From assembly GCF_018135625.1 (NCBI RefSeq), contig NZ_CP073078.1:5488501-5552500 (forward strand): DNA of 64,000 nt. The letters run 5' to 3'. The position numbers and the translations under genes were made by a program. Below, piece by piece: positions 1 to 9,418 of this stretch. Positions within the stretch are counted from its first letter, which is position 1. The number at the start of each line of letters is the position of its first letter. The notes below the pieces were generated by a model. That model did not search any database and was not told the DNA's origin. It saw only the letters and a program-made list of their open reading frames with translations. This DNA comes from Phenylobacterium montanum. Lineage in GTDB: Bacteria > Pseudomonadota > Alphaproteobacteria > Caulobacterales > Caulobacteraceae.

Positions 1-1
1 C

Positions 2-2368
2 CAGCACCAGAACGGCCAGATGAACTACAATGGCCAGGACGTGGAGCTGTCGCAGTACAACAGGGACGTGGCCGTGCCGTTCCTGGTCTCCAGCCGCGGC
101 TACGGCCTTCTATGGGACAATAATTCGATCAGCCGCTTCGGCGATCCGGTCCCTTACGCCCTGGCCTCGCGCGACCTGAAGATCTGGGACGCCGAGGGCA
201 AGCCCGGCGGCTTCACCGCCCGCTATGCCCTGAACGGCGACGTGAAGCTCACCCGCACCGAAGCGGACATCAATTTCCAGCACCTGAAGGACCAGCCCAA
301 CTGGCCCAAGGTGGTCGCGGACGCCGCCGGCGCACCAGCGCCCGGCGCCACCGTGGTCTGGGAGGGCGAGGTCGAACCCGCTGTCGGCGGGAACCAGAAG
401 TTCCAGCTCTATTCCAGCGGCTATGTGAAGCTCTATGTCGATGGCAAGCTGGCCCTGGATCGCTGGCGGCAGAACTGGAACCCGTGGTTTCACGACTTCG
501 ACGCCCCGATGGTGGCCGGCTCTCGGCACAGGATCCGGCTGGAATGGACGCCGGATTCCACCAGCTACATCGCCCTCTTGCACGACAACCCGCTGCCGGA
601 CCCAGACCGGCATTCGCTGTGGCTGACCTCGGAAGTCGGCAAGGCGATCGACTACTATTTCGTGGGCTCCGATAGCATCGATGGGGCCATCGCCGGCTAT
701 CGCCGCCTAACCGGCAAGGCGGTGATGCTGCCCAAATGGGCCTACGGCTTCTGGCAGAGCCGCCAGCGCTACGAGGACGTCGCCCAGCTGCTGGACGTGG
801 TCAAGGAGTATCGCAAGCGCGACCTGCCGCTCGACAACATCGTCATGGACTGGCGCTACTGGCGCGATCCGGAGTGGGGCTCGCACAAGTTCGACCCGAC
901 GCGCTTCCCCGATCCCAAGGCCATGATCGACCAGATCCATGACCTGAACGCGCACTTCATGATCTCGATCTGGCCCAAGTTCTATCCGACCACGGACAAC
1001 TACAAGGAGCTGGACGCCAAGGGCCATATCTACCACCGCAACGTCGAGCAGGGCGCGCGCGACTGGGTGGGGCCGGGCTATCTGAACTCCTTCTACGACC
1101 CCTATTCCAAGGAGGCGCGGGACATCTATTGGCGCCAGGTGCGCGACAACCTGAAGGTCCTGGGCGTCGACGCCTGGTGGATGGACGCCTCCGAGCCCGA
1201 CATGCACTCCAACCTGGACATCCCCGAGCGCACCCTGCGCATGGGGCCGACGGCCCTGGGGCCGGGGGCGGAATACTTCAATTCCTACGCCCTGATGCAC
1301 ACGAAGAGCGTGTTCGACGGCGAGCGGGCGGAAAGCCCGGACAAACGCTCGTTCATCCTTACCCGCTCAGGTTTCGGCGGGCTGCAGCGCAATGGCGCGG
1401 CGGTGTGGAGCGGCGACGTGGTCGCCCGCTGGCAGGACCTGGCCGACCAGATCTCGGCCGGGGTCAACTTCTCCATGTCGGGCATTCCCAACTGGACCAC
1501 CGACATCGGCGGCTTTTCGGTGGAGCATCGCTACGAAAAGCCCAACGCCGCCGACCTCGACGAATGGCGCGAGCTGAACCTCAGATGGTTCCAGTTCGGA
1601 GCCTTCTCGCCCCTGTTCCGCAGCCACGGGGAGTTTCCCTATCGCGAAATCTACAATCTCGCGCCAGAGGGGAGTGAGGTCTACGACAGCCTCGCCTGGT
1701 ACGACCGCCTGCGCTACCGGCTGATGCCCTACACCTACACCCTGGCCGCTGACACCTGGCAGGCCGACAGCACCATCATGCGCGGTCTGGTCATGGACTT
1801 CCCCGCCGACCTGAAGGCGCGGGACGTCAATGACGAGTACCTCTACGGCCGCGAGCTCTTGGTCGCGCCGGTGCATGAGTACAAGGCCCGCTCGCGCGCG
1901 GTCTATCTGCCGGCCGGGACCGCCTGGTACGACCTCTATAGCGGCGCCCGCCACGAGGGCGGCCAGACCATCGACGCCTCAGCGCCGCTGTCGCGCATGC
2001 CCCTGTTCGTCCGCGCCGGGGCGATCCTGCCGGTCGGCCCGGTGATGGACTATGTGGGCCAAAAGCCCGAGGCGCCGATCACCCTCTATGTCTATGCCGG
2101 GGCGGACGGGGCGTTCTCGCTCTACGAGGACGACGGCCTTTCCAACGACTACGCCAAGGGCGCCTTCGCGCGGATCCCGATCGCCTATGACGACAAGGTC
2201 GGGACCCTGACCATTGGCGCCCGCCAGGGCCGCTATCCGGGCATGCTGGAAAGCCGGGTGTTCAACATCCGCTGGATCACGCCCGGAGCGCCCAAGCCCC
2301 TCGACTTCGACTCCGCCCCCGACCGTTCCGTCACCTATGCCGGCCAGCCGGTCACCGTCCGCAGATAG
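2..2368 (+). CDS. GH31 alpha-xylosidase with PA14 insert, 5' end outside window
   Basis: This glycoside hydrolase of family 31 probably removes alpha-1,6-linked xylose from the non-reducing end of xyloglucan oligosaccharides. The reading frame is open to the window edge, and the residues before the first in-window Met (QHQNGQ) fit the family, so the true start lies upstream. The expected nucleophile is the Asp in WWMDASEPD (codon 395 counted from base 2), and the acid/base is the Asp in WSGDV. Between about bases 355 and 610 an inserted PA14-like beta domain (WEGEV ... LYVDGK) is visible, as in Cellvibrio Xyl31A. The next gene follows 9 bases downstream, so the two are in one operon. Family assignment is secure; the alpha-xylosidase activity is inferred from the PA14 architecture and the neighbours. 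Confidence 0.9.
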   Translation, partial: QHQNGQMNYNGQDVELSQYNRDVAVPFLVSSRGYGLLWDNNSISRFGDPVPYALASRDLKIWDAEGKPGGFTARYALNGDVKLTRTEADINFQHLKDQPNWPKVVADAAGAPAPGATVVWEGEVEPAVGGNQKFQLYSSGYVKLYVDGKLALDRWRQNWNPWFHDFDAPMVAGSRHRIRLEWTPDSTSYIALLHDNPLPDPDRHSLWLTSEVGKAIDYYFVGSDSIDGAIAGYRRLTGKAVMLPKWAYGFWQSRQRYEDVAQLLDVVKEYRKRDLPLDNIVMDWRYWRDPEWGSHKFDPTRFPDPKAMIDQIHDLNAHFMISIWPKFYPTTDNYKELDAKGHIYHRNVEQGARDWVGPGYLNSFYDPYSKEARDIYWRQVRDNLKVLGVDAWWMDASEPDMHSNLDIPERTLRMGPTALGPGAEYFNSYALMHTKSVFDGERAESPDKRSFILTRSGFGGLQRNGAAVWSGDVVARWQDLADQISAGVNFSMSGIPNWTTDIGGFSVEHRYEKPNAADLDEWRELNLRWFQFGAFSPLFRSHGEFPYREIYNLAPEGSEVYDSLAWYDRLRYRLMPYTYTLAADTWQADSTIMRGLVMDFPADLKARDVNDEYLYGRELLVAPVHEYKARSRAVYLPAGTAWYDLYSGARHEGGQTIDASAPLSRMPLFVRAGAILPVGPVMDYVGQKPEAPITLYVYAGADGAFSLYEDDGLSNDYAKGAFARIPIAYDDKVGTLTIGARQGRYPGMLESRVFNIRWITPGAPKPLDFDSAPDRSVTYAGQPVTVRR

Positions 2369-2377
2369 GATTTTGTG

Positions 2378-4894
2378 ATGTTGTCTCGTTCCCTGCTGGC
2401 GGGCCTCTTGTCTACGGTCGTGGCCGCCGGCCCCGTGCTCGCCCAGCCCGCCGCCGAGCGCGGCGTGGCCCACCCCGAGCTCTGGCCCCAGGCGCACAGC
2501 ACAGGCCTGGTCGATCCGAGGACTGAGGCTTTCGTCAGCAGCCTGATGGCGCGCATGACCCTGGAGGAAAAGGTCGGCCAGATGATCCAGGCCGATACCG
2601 CCAGCATCGTCCCTGCTGACCTGCGCCAATACCCGCTGGGCGGCATCCTGGCCGGCGGCAACTCCCCGCCGCTGGGCGCGCCCGACCGCTCACCGGCGCC
2701 GGCCTGGGTAGCGACCGCCCGGGCCTTCCGCGCCGTCTCGCTGGAGGCGCGGCCGGGCCATGTGCCGATCCCGGTGATCTTCGGCATCGATGCGGTGCAT
2801 GGAAACAACAACGTGGTCGGGGCGGTGCTCTTCCCGCACAATGTCGGTCTGGGCGCCACGCACGACCCGGAACTGATCCGCCAAATCGGCCAGGTCACGG
2901 CCGAAGAAACCGCCGCCGCCGGCATCGACTGGGCGTTCGGCCCGACCCTGGCCGCGCCACAGGACGACCGCTGGGGCCGCACCTACGAGGGTTATTCGGA
3001 ATATCCCGACATCATCAAGGCCTATGCGCCGGCGATGGTCACGGGCCTGCAAGGCGCGCCGGGAACCCCACGCGGGCTGCAGCACGGCCGTGTCGCCGCC
3101 TCGATCAAGCACTTCCTCGGCGACGGCGGCACCAAGGGCGGGGTCGACCAGGGCGACGACGACATCAGCGAAGCCGACCTGATCCGCCTGCACGCTCAGG
3201 GCTATCCGCCGGCCATCGACGCGGGGGCCATGACCGTGATGGTCTCCTATTCCAGCTGGCAGGGCCGCAAGATGCACGGCAACCAAAGCCTGCTGACCGG
3301 CGTCCTCAAGGGCCGCATGGGCTTCGAGGGCTTCGTGATCAGCGACTGGAATGGCCACGGCCAGGTGCCCGGCTGCAGCAATGTCGACTGCCCCGCCGCC
3401 TTCAACGCCGGGGTCGACATGATCATGGCCCCGGATGGTTGGAAGGGCCTGTTTGATCACACCGTCGCCGAGGTGCGCTCGGGCGCGATCCCCATGAGCC
3501 GGGTGGACGACGCCGTGCGCCGCATCCTGCGGGTGAAGGCCAAGCTCGGTCTGTTCGAGGCGGCTCGTCCGTTTGAGGGCGATGACAGCGCTATCGCTTC
3601 GCCGGCGCACCGCGCCGTCGCCCGCCAGGCGGTGCGCGAGTCGCTGGTGCTGCTGAAGAACGACGGCGTCCTGCCGATCAAGGGTTCGGCCCATGTGCTG
3701 GTGGCGGGCTCGGGCGCCGACGACATCGGCCGCCAGTCCGGCGGCTGGACCCTGTCCTGGCAGGGGACCGGCAACACCAAGGCCGACTTCCCCAATGGCC
3801 AGTCGATCTGGTCTGGCATTGACGAGGCGGTGAAGGCCGCCGGCGGCTCGACCGAGTTGAATGTCGATGGCGATTTCAAGCAGAAGCCGGACATGGCCAT
3901 CGTCGTGTTCGGCGAGACTCCTTACGCCGAGTTCCAGGGCGACATCCGCACCCTGGAATACCAGCCCGGCGACAAAACCGACCTGGCGCTCTTGAAGAAG
4001 CTGCGCGCCCAGGGGATCCCGGTGGTGTCGGTGTTCCTGTCCGGCCGACCGCTTTGGGTCAATCCGGAGATCAACGCCTCGAACGCCTTCGTCGCGGCCT
4101 GGCTGCCGGGCTCAGAAGGGGCGGGCGTGGCCGACGTGCTGGTCGGCGACGCCGCCGGCCATCCGCGCAATGACTTCCGCGGCAAGCTCTCGTTTTCCTG
4201 GCCCCGGACCGCGGCCCAGACCAGCCTCAACTGGGGCCAGCAGCCCTATGACCCGTTGTTCCCCTACGGCTTCGGCCTCACCTATGCCGACCATGCGACC
4301 CTGCCGGTCCTGTCCGAGGTCTCCGGCGTCAATGGTTCGGTGGCCAATACCGACAACTACTTCCAGAGCGGCCACACCACGGCCCCCTGGGGCTTTGTGC
4401 TCACCGCCGGCGCGGTGCGCGACTGGGCCGGGGCGGGCGGATCGCCGGCCGACGCCGGCGGGGTGGTATCCCTGCGTCCCGTGGACGCCGCCGGCATCCA
4501 GGAGGGAGGCCGCCAGCTGACCTGGAGCGGCAAGGGCGAGGGCGCCGCGGCCCTGACCGGCCCCTCCATCGACCTGACCCGCCAGGCCAACGGCGACGTC
4601 TCCCTGCTGCTGGAATATCGCATCGACCGCGCCCCGACGGCCGCGGTGTCCCTGCGCATCGGCCAGGGCGGCCTGGACCTGACCCAGGCCCTGGCGGCCG
4701 GCCGGCCCGGCGAATGGCGCCAGGTCAAGGTCAAGCTGGCCTGTTTCCGCGAGGCCGGCGCCGACCTTTCCAGCGTCACCGAGCCCTTCGCCCTGGCCAC
4801 CCATGGCGGATTCGGCGTTTCCTTGCGCGCGGTCAAGCTTTCGACCGATCCCACCGGCGCCGTCTGCCTGCCCAAGGCCCGCGGCGGAGCCTGA
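2378..4894 (+). CDS. GH3 exo-beta-glucosidase, secreted
   Basis: This family 3 glycoside hydrolase probably removes terminal beta-linked glucose from the glucan backbone once side chains are gone. It starts with a Sec-type signal peptide (about 22 residues ending in VLAQP). The TIM-barrel domain includes SIKHFLGDG and the nucleophile region VISDWNGH, with Asp323 as nucleophile. The second alpha/beta domain and a roughly 190-residue C-terminal beta domain, as in ExoP-type glucan glucohydrolases, account for the length of 838 residues. I prefer the ATG at 2378 over the GTG three bases earlier because AGGA lies 7 bases upstream. The gene follows the GH31 gene after 9 bases and overlaps the next gene, consistent with one transcript. 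Confidence 0.92.
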   Translation: MLSRSLLAGLLSTVVAAGPVLAQPAAERGVAHPELWPQAHSTGLVDPRTEAFVSSLMARMTLEEKVGQMIQADTASIVPADLRQYPLGGILAGGNSPPLGAPDRSPAPAWVATARAFRAVSLEARPGHVPIPVIFGIDAVHGNNNVVGAVLFPHNVGLGATHDPELIRQIGQVTAEETAAAGIDWAFGPTLAAPQDDRWGRTYEGYSEYPDIIKAYAPAMVTGLQGAPGTPRGLQHGRVAASIKHFLGDGGTKGGVDQGDDDISEADLIRLHAQGYPPAIDAGAMTVMVSYSSWQGRKMHGNQSLLTGVLKGRMGFEGFVISDWNGHGQVPGCSNVDCPAAFNAGVDMIMAPDGWKGLFDHTVAEVRSGAIPMSRVDDAVRRILRVKAKLGLFEAARPFEGDDSAIASPAHRAVARQAVRESLVLLKNDGVLPIKGSAHVLVAGSGADDIGRQSGGWTLSWQGTGNTKADFPNGQSIWSGIDEAVKAAGGSTELNVDGDFKQKPDMAIVVFGETPYAEFQGDIRTLEYQPGDKTDLALLKKLRAQGIPVVSVFLSGRPLWVNPEINASNAFVAAWLPGSEGAGVADVLVGDAAGHPRNDFRGKLSFSWPRTAAQTSLNWGQQPYDPLFPYGFGLTYADHATLPVLSEVSGVNGSVANTDNYFQSGHTTAPWGFVLTAGAVRDWAGAGGSPADAGGVVSLRPVDAAGIQEGGRQLTWSGKGEGAAALTGPSIDLTRQANGDVSLLLEYRIDRAPTAAVSLRIGQGGLDLTQALAAGRPGEWRQVKVKLACFREAGADLSSVTEPFALATHGGFGVSLRAVKLSTDPTGAVCLPKARGGA

Positions 4895-6864
4895 TGGAGC
4901 CTAGTTCGATGTTGAAGCCCGCCCTCATCGGTCTCGCCGTCTTCTTCGCTTCCGCCGGCGCCGCAGCGGCCCAGACAGCCGCGCCGCCGCCACTGCTGGC
5001 CCAGGCCTTCACCGATCATGCGGTCTTGCAGCGCGGCGCGCCGATTCCGGTCTGGGGATGGGCCAAGGCGGGCGAGACGGTCAGTCTCGATTTCGACGGC
5101 CAGACGGTCCAGGCCAGGGCCGACGCCTCGGGGCGCTGGAGCGCACGCCTGGCGGCGCATTCCGCCGGCGGGCCGTTCGAGCTGACCGCCCGTGGCGAGG
5201 CCGGCGAGACCCAGACCCTGCATGATCTGCTGGTCGGCGACGTCTGGCTGTGCTCCGGCCAGTCGAACATGGAATTCACCCTGCGCCACGCCACCAACGC
5301 CGACGTGGAGGTGGGCGCCTCCGCCAACGACCAGATTCGTCTGATCCACATTCCCAAGGTCAGCGCGGCGACGCCCCAGAGCGGCTTCGGGGCCCCGACC
5401 GCCTGGAGGCCGGCTGGCCCGGCCAGCGCCGCCGATTTCTCGGCCGCCTGCTTCCTCATGGGCAAGGAGCTGCAGGCCGACCAGCACATCCCCATCGGCC
5501 TGATCGACGCCTCCTGGGGCGGCTCGGACGTGCGCGCCTGGATGAGCCCCGAGGCGCTGCACCGCTTCGGCGGCTATGACGACGACCTCGCCATCGTCAG
5601 GCGCCACGCCGCCGATCCAGTCGGCGCGGCCACGGCTTGGTCGTTGGTGATGGAGCGCTGGTACAAAGCTCACGATCCGGGCTTCCACTGGAACGACCCC
5701 GCGCTCGACGACAGCGCCTGGGCGACGACGCCGGCGGCGGGCTATTGGGAGGGCTGGGGCGTTCCGGCCCTGGCCCGCTTCGACGGCATCGTCTGGTATC
5801 GCACCACGGTCACCCTCACCGCCGAGCAGGCCAAGGGCGAGGCGACCATCGCGCTTGGCCCGGCCGACGACATGGACACCAGCTTCGTCAACGGCGTCTT
5901 CGTCGGCGGGATCGACAGTTGGAACGCGCCCAGGACCTACCGCGTCCCGGCCGGCGTGCTGCATGCTGGCGTGAATTCCATCGCCGTGCGGGTGTTGGAC
6001 ACCGGCGGCGGCGGCGGCCTCTGGGGCCAGCCCAAGGATCGCTTCCTGCGCCTGGCCGACGGCTCGAGCGTTCCGATAAATGGAACCTGGCGCTGGCGCA
6101 TCGCCGCGCCGCTGACCCAGACCGGCCCCGCGCCGCATGCGCCCTGGCAGGACGCGGTGGGCATGGTCACCCTCTACAACGGCCTGATTGCGCCCCTGGA
6201 CGGCTATGGGCTGAAGGGTTTCGCCTGGTACCAGGGCGAGCAGAACATCTCCAACGCACTGGAATATCGCCGCCTGCTGCCGGCCATGATCGCCGACTGG
6301 CGCGGCCGCTTCGGCGCGGACCTGCCGTTCCTGATCGTGCAGCTGGCCAATTTCGGCCCGGCGGTCAGCCAGCCCGGCGAGTCCGACTGGGCGGCCGTGC
6401 GCGAGGCCCAGCGCCTGACTGTCGAGCATGACCTGCGAACCGGCCTCGCCGTCGCCGTCGATGTCGGCCAGCGCTACGATATCCACCCCACCGACAAGCA
6501 GGATGTCGGCCATCGCCTGGCCCTGCTGGCTCGCCACATCGCCTATGGCGAGGCCGTGACCGCCTCCGGTCCGCGCCCGCTCGGCGCCAGCCAAGCCGGC
6601 GACCGCATCACCATCCGCTTCGCCGACGTGGCGGCGGGCCTGGTGGTCTATGGCGCCGCCCGGCCGATCGGCTTCGAGGCCTGCGACGGCGCCGGCCACT
6701 GCCGCTTCGTCGACGCGACCGTGGGCAAGGACCAGGTGGTGCTCGACGCGGCCGGCCTCGGCCCGGTGGCCAAGGTCCGCTACGCCTGGGCCGACAGCCC
6801 GGTGGTCAATCTCTACAATTCCGAAGACCTGCCCGCGACGCCGTTCGAGATCGAGGTGCGGTGA
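4894..6864 (+). CDS. Sialate O-acetylesterase-like (SGNH) carbohydrate acetylesterase
   Basis: This serine esterase of the sialate 9-O-acetylesterase type, in this neighbourhood, probably deacetylates xyloglucan side chains. The nucleophilic Ser is in WLCSGQSNME. The Asp-His pair is in the late motif DIHPTDKQDVGHR, and YQGEQN is also typical. A galactose-binding-like beta domain is inserted in the middle, giving about 656 residues, normal for this subgroup. A signal peptide is evident (LIGLAVFFASAGAAAAQ). The ATG at 4894 overlaps the GH3 stop (ATGA). A second in-frame ATG at 4909 has GGAG 9 bases upstream and gives a cleaner signal peptide, so it is a real alternative. Substrate specificity is inferred from context only. 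Confidence 0.88.
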   Translation: MEPSSMLKPALIGLAVFFASAGAAAAQTAAPPPLLAQAFTDHAVLQRGAPIPVWGWAKAGETVSLDFDGQTVQARADASGRWSARLAAHSAGGPFELTARGEAGETQTLHDLLVGDVWLCSGQSNMEFTLRHATNADVEVGASANDQIRLIHIPKVSAATPQSGFGAPTAWRPAGPASAADFSAACFLMGKELQADQHIPIGLIDASWGGSDVRAWMSPEALHRFGGYDDDLAIVRRHAADPVGAATAWSLVMERWYKAHDPGFHWNDPALDDSAWATTPAAGYWEGWGVPALARFDGIVWYRTTVTLTAEQAKGEATIALGPADDMDTSFVNGVFVGGIDSWNAPRTYRVPAGVLHAGVNSIAVRVLDTGGGGGLWGQPKDRFLRLADGSSVPINGTWRWRIAAPLTQTGPAPHAPWQDAVGMVTLYNGLIAPLDGYGLKGFAWYQGEQNISNALEYRRLLPAMIADWRGRFGADLPFLIVQLANFGPAVSQPGESDWAAVREAQRLTVEHDLRTGLAVAVDVGQRYDIHPTDKQDVGHRLALLARHIAYGEAVTASGPRPLGASQAGDRITIRFADVAAGLVVYGAARPIGFEACDGAGHCRFVDATVGKDQVVLDAAGLGPVAKVRYAWADSPVVNLYNSEDLPATPFEIEVR

Positions 6865-6936
6865 GGGGGGAGATGAACGGCTTTGGCCCAAAGCCGCTGC
6901 TTGGCGGGAAAGCGAACCTCAGGTTTATATGGCGGG

Positions 6937-7503
6937 ATGAAGCTTGATCGAAGATCCGTCACGCTTGGGATAGGCCTCGCCACTATGAGCGTTGTGAATG
7001 CCAGTGCAGACGAAGGAAACAGCCTTGTTCCAATGGCGCTGGCGAACGGGGACTCATGGTTTCGGTTAACGATCGCCAGCTACCAGTTCCCTCAAATCAC
7101 TGACGATGAGTGGGACTCCAACTGGCTAGTCATCGATGGGTCGGCCCGGTTGAATGGAAAGGAGTGGCGCTTCAGAGATCCATGTCTGACGACATTTGAG
7201 GCCGTGAATTTGGCGACCTGGATGGAGGCTTGCGCGCAAGGAACGGCGAAAGAACCATACTGTGCTTTTACTGAGCCAAATTTGCAGTTCGATCTCGTCG
7301 ATGCGCAGACAATGCGGGTCAGTTTTGCGTTGGAGTCTGCACCCCCTTGGGCCAAACAAGGGGATGACTGGACCAAGCATGGGTTCAATCTGTCCGTCGG
7401 GCCAGCTCTTGTGAGAGCGGCTTCAGAACTTCGCCGTCAGCTCCAGAACTTTCCGGTGCGAGGTGGTCGGACCCGCGGCGAGCCTGCAACAACGCTCGGC
7501 TAA
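6937..7503 (+). CDS. Low-GC orphan protein, possible WapI-like immunity family
   Basis: This 188-residue protein has unclear function. Its middle and end carry a pattern of alternating hydrophobic strands with W and EPNL motifs (DSNWLVIDG, FTEPNLQFDLV) and a final helix LRRQLQNF. From memory this resembles small WapI-type immunity proteins, but I cannot verify it. The chosen ATG gives an N-terminus MKLDRRSVTLGIG that looks weakly like an export signal; an ATG at 7033 would give a cytosolic protein that starts just before the conserved part. GC content is visibly lower (about 52% around 7081-7140) than in the flanking glycosidase genes, and it uses codons rare there (AGA, ATA, TTA). This suggests recent acquisition. 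It has no evident link to polysaccharide use. Confidence 0.55.
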   Translation: MKLDRRSVTLGIGLATMSVVNASADEGNSLVPMALANGDSWFRLTIASYQFPQITDDEWDSNWLVIDGSARLNGKEWRFRDPCLTTFEAVNLATWMEACAQGTAKEPYCAFTEPNLQFDLVDAQTMRVSFALESAPPWAKQGDDWTKHGFNLSVGPALVRAASELRRQLQNFPVRGGRTRGEPATTLG

Positions 7504-7622
7504 GGCAGCTAACCCTTGAAGCCCCGCCGGCGCCGGAACGATTCCGGCGAAACGAGCTTCTACGTGTTTGAGCAAGACCAAGGCTGTACCGGCTTGAAAT
7601 CAGTTTGAACCAAAACCAACCC

Positions 7623-7747
7623 CGCTCATCCCGGCGAATGCCGGGACCCAGATCGTATGGCTCAGCGAGCGGATACTATGTTCCTAGTGAAAGCCCAAAA
7701 AGGCCGGAGCTTTGTGATCTGGGTCCCGGCATTCGCCGGGATGAGCG
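7623..7747. repeat. Palindromic repeat element, 32-nt perfect arms
   Basis: Two arms, 7623-7654 and 7716-7747, are exact reverse complements over 32 bases and are separated by 61 bases. Each arm contains a smaller hairpin core, CCCGGCGAATGCCGGG. Elements with this core are known as dispersed intergenic repeats in alphaproteobacteria; copy number here cannot be judged from one window. It lies between the convergent ends of the orphan gene and the GH29 gene and could also act as a bidirectional transcript end, although there is no T-run. The rest of the 275-base gap shows nothing else. Confidence 0.85.
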
Positions 7748-7778
7748 GAATATTGAGTCTGCTTGGCCTCAACTCCCT

Positions 7779-9380
7779 CTAGGCGATTCCCGCCCCCTCG
7801 ATCTTCAGCGCCGGTGAAAACGCGGGCCGCGTATCAGGCAGGCGCACCTTCAGCCCCTCCGCCGCCGCCTCGAACGCCAACGGGCCGCCGCCCAGGAGGG
7901 TGACCCGCTCGACCCGTACCCCCGCGAGCGCCTTCAGCGTCAGCGCGCCCGACGGCCACTCCATCGCCAGGGCGTAGAGCGCGCCTTTGCGGGTGGTGTA
8001 GCGGATGTCCTCGGCGGTGAAGGGCTTGACCTGGGCCTCGCTGAACGAGCCAGCCGCCACCGGTGTCGGGCCTTCGCCGAAGGTGCGCCAGGGCCGGGTG
8101 GCGAAAATCGCCTCGCCATTCACCGCCATCCAGGCGGCCATGTCGGCCAGGATCCGCTCCTCGTCGCTGTCGATGGTCCCGTCGGCGCGCAGGGGGATGG
8201 AGAGCAGCAAGTTGCCGTTCTTGGAGACGATGTCCGCCAGACTCTGGATCACCGCCTTAGCGCTCTTGTATCCGTGGCGCTCGTAGAGGGCGCGGTCGTA
8301 GTGCCAATTGCCGATGCAGGTGTCGGTCTGCCAGGGCTCGGGGCGCAGTTCGCCGACCAGGCCGCGCTCGACGTCCTCGACCACGCCGCGGCGTTGGGCC
8401 GGGATCAGCTTCTTGGCCGTGACCACCGCCTCCAGCGACCCGCCATGCCAGGCCTGGTTCTGGTTGTAATACCAGGCGGTGGCGTCCAACCCCGCCTGGC
8501 CCAGCGGCAGGCGCTCGTCGTCGAGATAGAGGAAGTCGGGGCGGTGCTGGCTGACCAGATCCATGCAGCGTAGCTTCCACTGCAGGGCGTAGGCCGGATC
8601 GCCCGGCGGCGGGGTCTCGAGCCACTGGCCGTCATGCGCGCCGTGCCAGTCGTCCATGGCCTTGATGCTGGTCACCCCGTCCGGGACCACCATGTGCGGC
8701 CCGGTATAGAGTTCCTGCGGGTCCAGCCCCTCCCACCACTGGCCGGCGCCGTCGGCCTTGGTCAGGCGGAAGGCGTCATAGCGCTGGCCGGCCAGGGGCC
8801 CCTCGGCGTCATAGCCATAGGCCGTCTGCCACCAGTGCCAGGCGTGGGCCGAGTGGTTGCTGACCCCGAACCTCAGGCCGTGCTCGCGCGCGACCTTGGC
8901 CCAGGTCCCGACGATGTCCTTCTTCGGCCCGACCCGCAGCGTGTTCCAGGCGTGGTGCTTGGACGCCCAGGTGTCCAGATTGTCGTGGTGGTTGGCCAGG
9001 GCGACGAAATACTTGGCCCCTGCGGCCTTGTAGAGCCGCATCAGCCGCTCCGGCTCCCAGTTCTCAGCCCGCCACAGGTTCTCGATCTGCATGAAGCCGG
9101 TCCTGGACGGATGGCCGTAGGTCCTCAGGTGATGCTCGTAATAGGGGTTTCCTTGCACGTACATCAGCCGGCCGTACCAGTCGCCGAACTCGGGCACGCA
9201 CTGGGCGCTCCAGTGGGCCCAGATGCCGAGCTTGGCGTCGCGGTACCAGTCCGGGGCGCGGTATTGTGCGATCAGCGAGTCCCAGCTCGGCTGGAACGGG
9301 CCGCTCTGCGCCGCCGCCCGGCCAGGGATCGCTCCCAAGACTGCGCTGGCCTGCAACAGGCGTCGACGCGAGAGGCTCAT
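7779..9380 (-). CDS. GH29 alpha-L-fucosidase, Tat-exported
   Basis: This family 29 fucosidase would remove alpha-linked L-fucose, for example from fucosylated xyloglucan side chains. The N-terminus MSLSRRRLLQASAVLG is a twin-arginine signal. The catalytic barrel shows YRDAKLGIWAHWS and YFVALANHHDN, and the likely nucleophile Asp lies in DFLYLDDERLP. A C-terminal beta domain follows. The length of 533 residues is normal. I placed the start at 9380 rather than at an in-frame codon at 9449 because AGGAA lies 7 bases upstream and the Tat motif begins there. The gene is divergent from the GH27 gene, with only about 38 bases between starts, so the two promoters must overlap or lie inside the partner's 5' region. 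Confidence 0.9.
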   Translation of the reverse strand: MSLSRRRLLQASAVLGAIPGRAAAQSGPFQPSWDSLIAQYRAPDWYRDAKLGIWAHWSAQCVPEFGDWYGRLMYVQGNPYYEHHLRTYGHPSRTGFMQIENLWRAENWEPERLMRLYKAAGAKYFVALANHHDNLDTWASKHHAWNTLRVGPKKDIVGTWAKVAREHGLRFGVSNHSAHAWHWWQTAYGYDAEGPLAGQRYDAFRLTKADGAGQWWEGLDPQELYTGPHMVVPDGVTSIKAMDDWHGAHDGQWLETPPPGDPAYALQWKLRCMDLVSQHRPDFLYLDDERLPLGQAGLDATAWYYNQNQAWHGGSLEAVVTAKKLIPAQRRGVVEDVERGLVGELRPEPWQTDTCIGNWHYDRALYERHGYKSAKAVIQSLADIVSKNGNLLLSIPLRADGTIDSDEERILADMAAWMAVNGEAIFATRPWRTFGEGPTPVAAGSFSEAQVKPFTAEDIRYTTRKGALYALAMEWPSGALTLKALAGVRVERVTLLGGGPLAFEAAAEGLKVRLPDTRPAFSPALKIEGAGIA

Positions 9381-9407
9381 CTGTGGTTCCTTGCGGCCAA
9401 ACAATGG

Positions 9408-9413
9408 GGGAGG
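9408..9413 (+). promoter_or_regulatory. Strong ribosome binding site selecting a TTG start
   Basis: GGGAGG lies 5 bases before the TTG at 9419 and just after an in-frame ATG at 9404, which itself has no Shine-Dalgarno sequence. The position argues that GH27 translation starts at the TTG, giving the signal peptide LTRFLAWMAALILTAAA without the acidic leader MGEGS. Confidence 0.55.
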
Positions 9414-9418
9414 GCAGC

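Noticed and set aside
4357-6891. 844-codon minus-strand open frame
   Set aside because: It lies opposite the GH3 and esterase genes, whose catalytic motifs are intact; the translation is low-complexity Gly/Ala/Arg/Val typical of antisense frames in high-GC DNA.
7605-7817. 70-codon frame in the gap before GH29
   Set aside because: It is made of the inverted repeat and overlaps the end of the GH29 gene.
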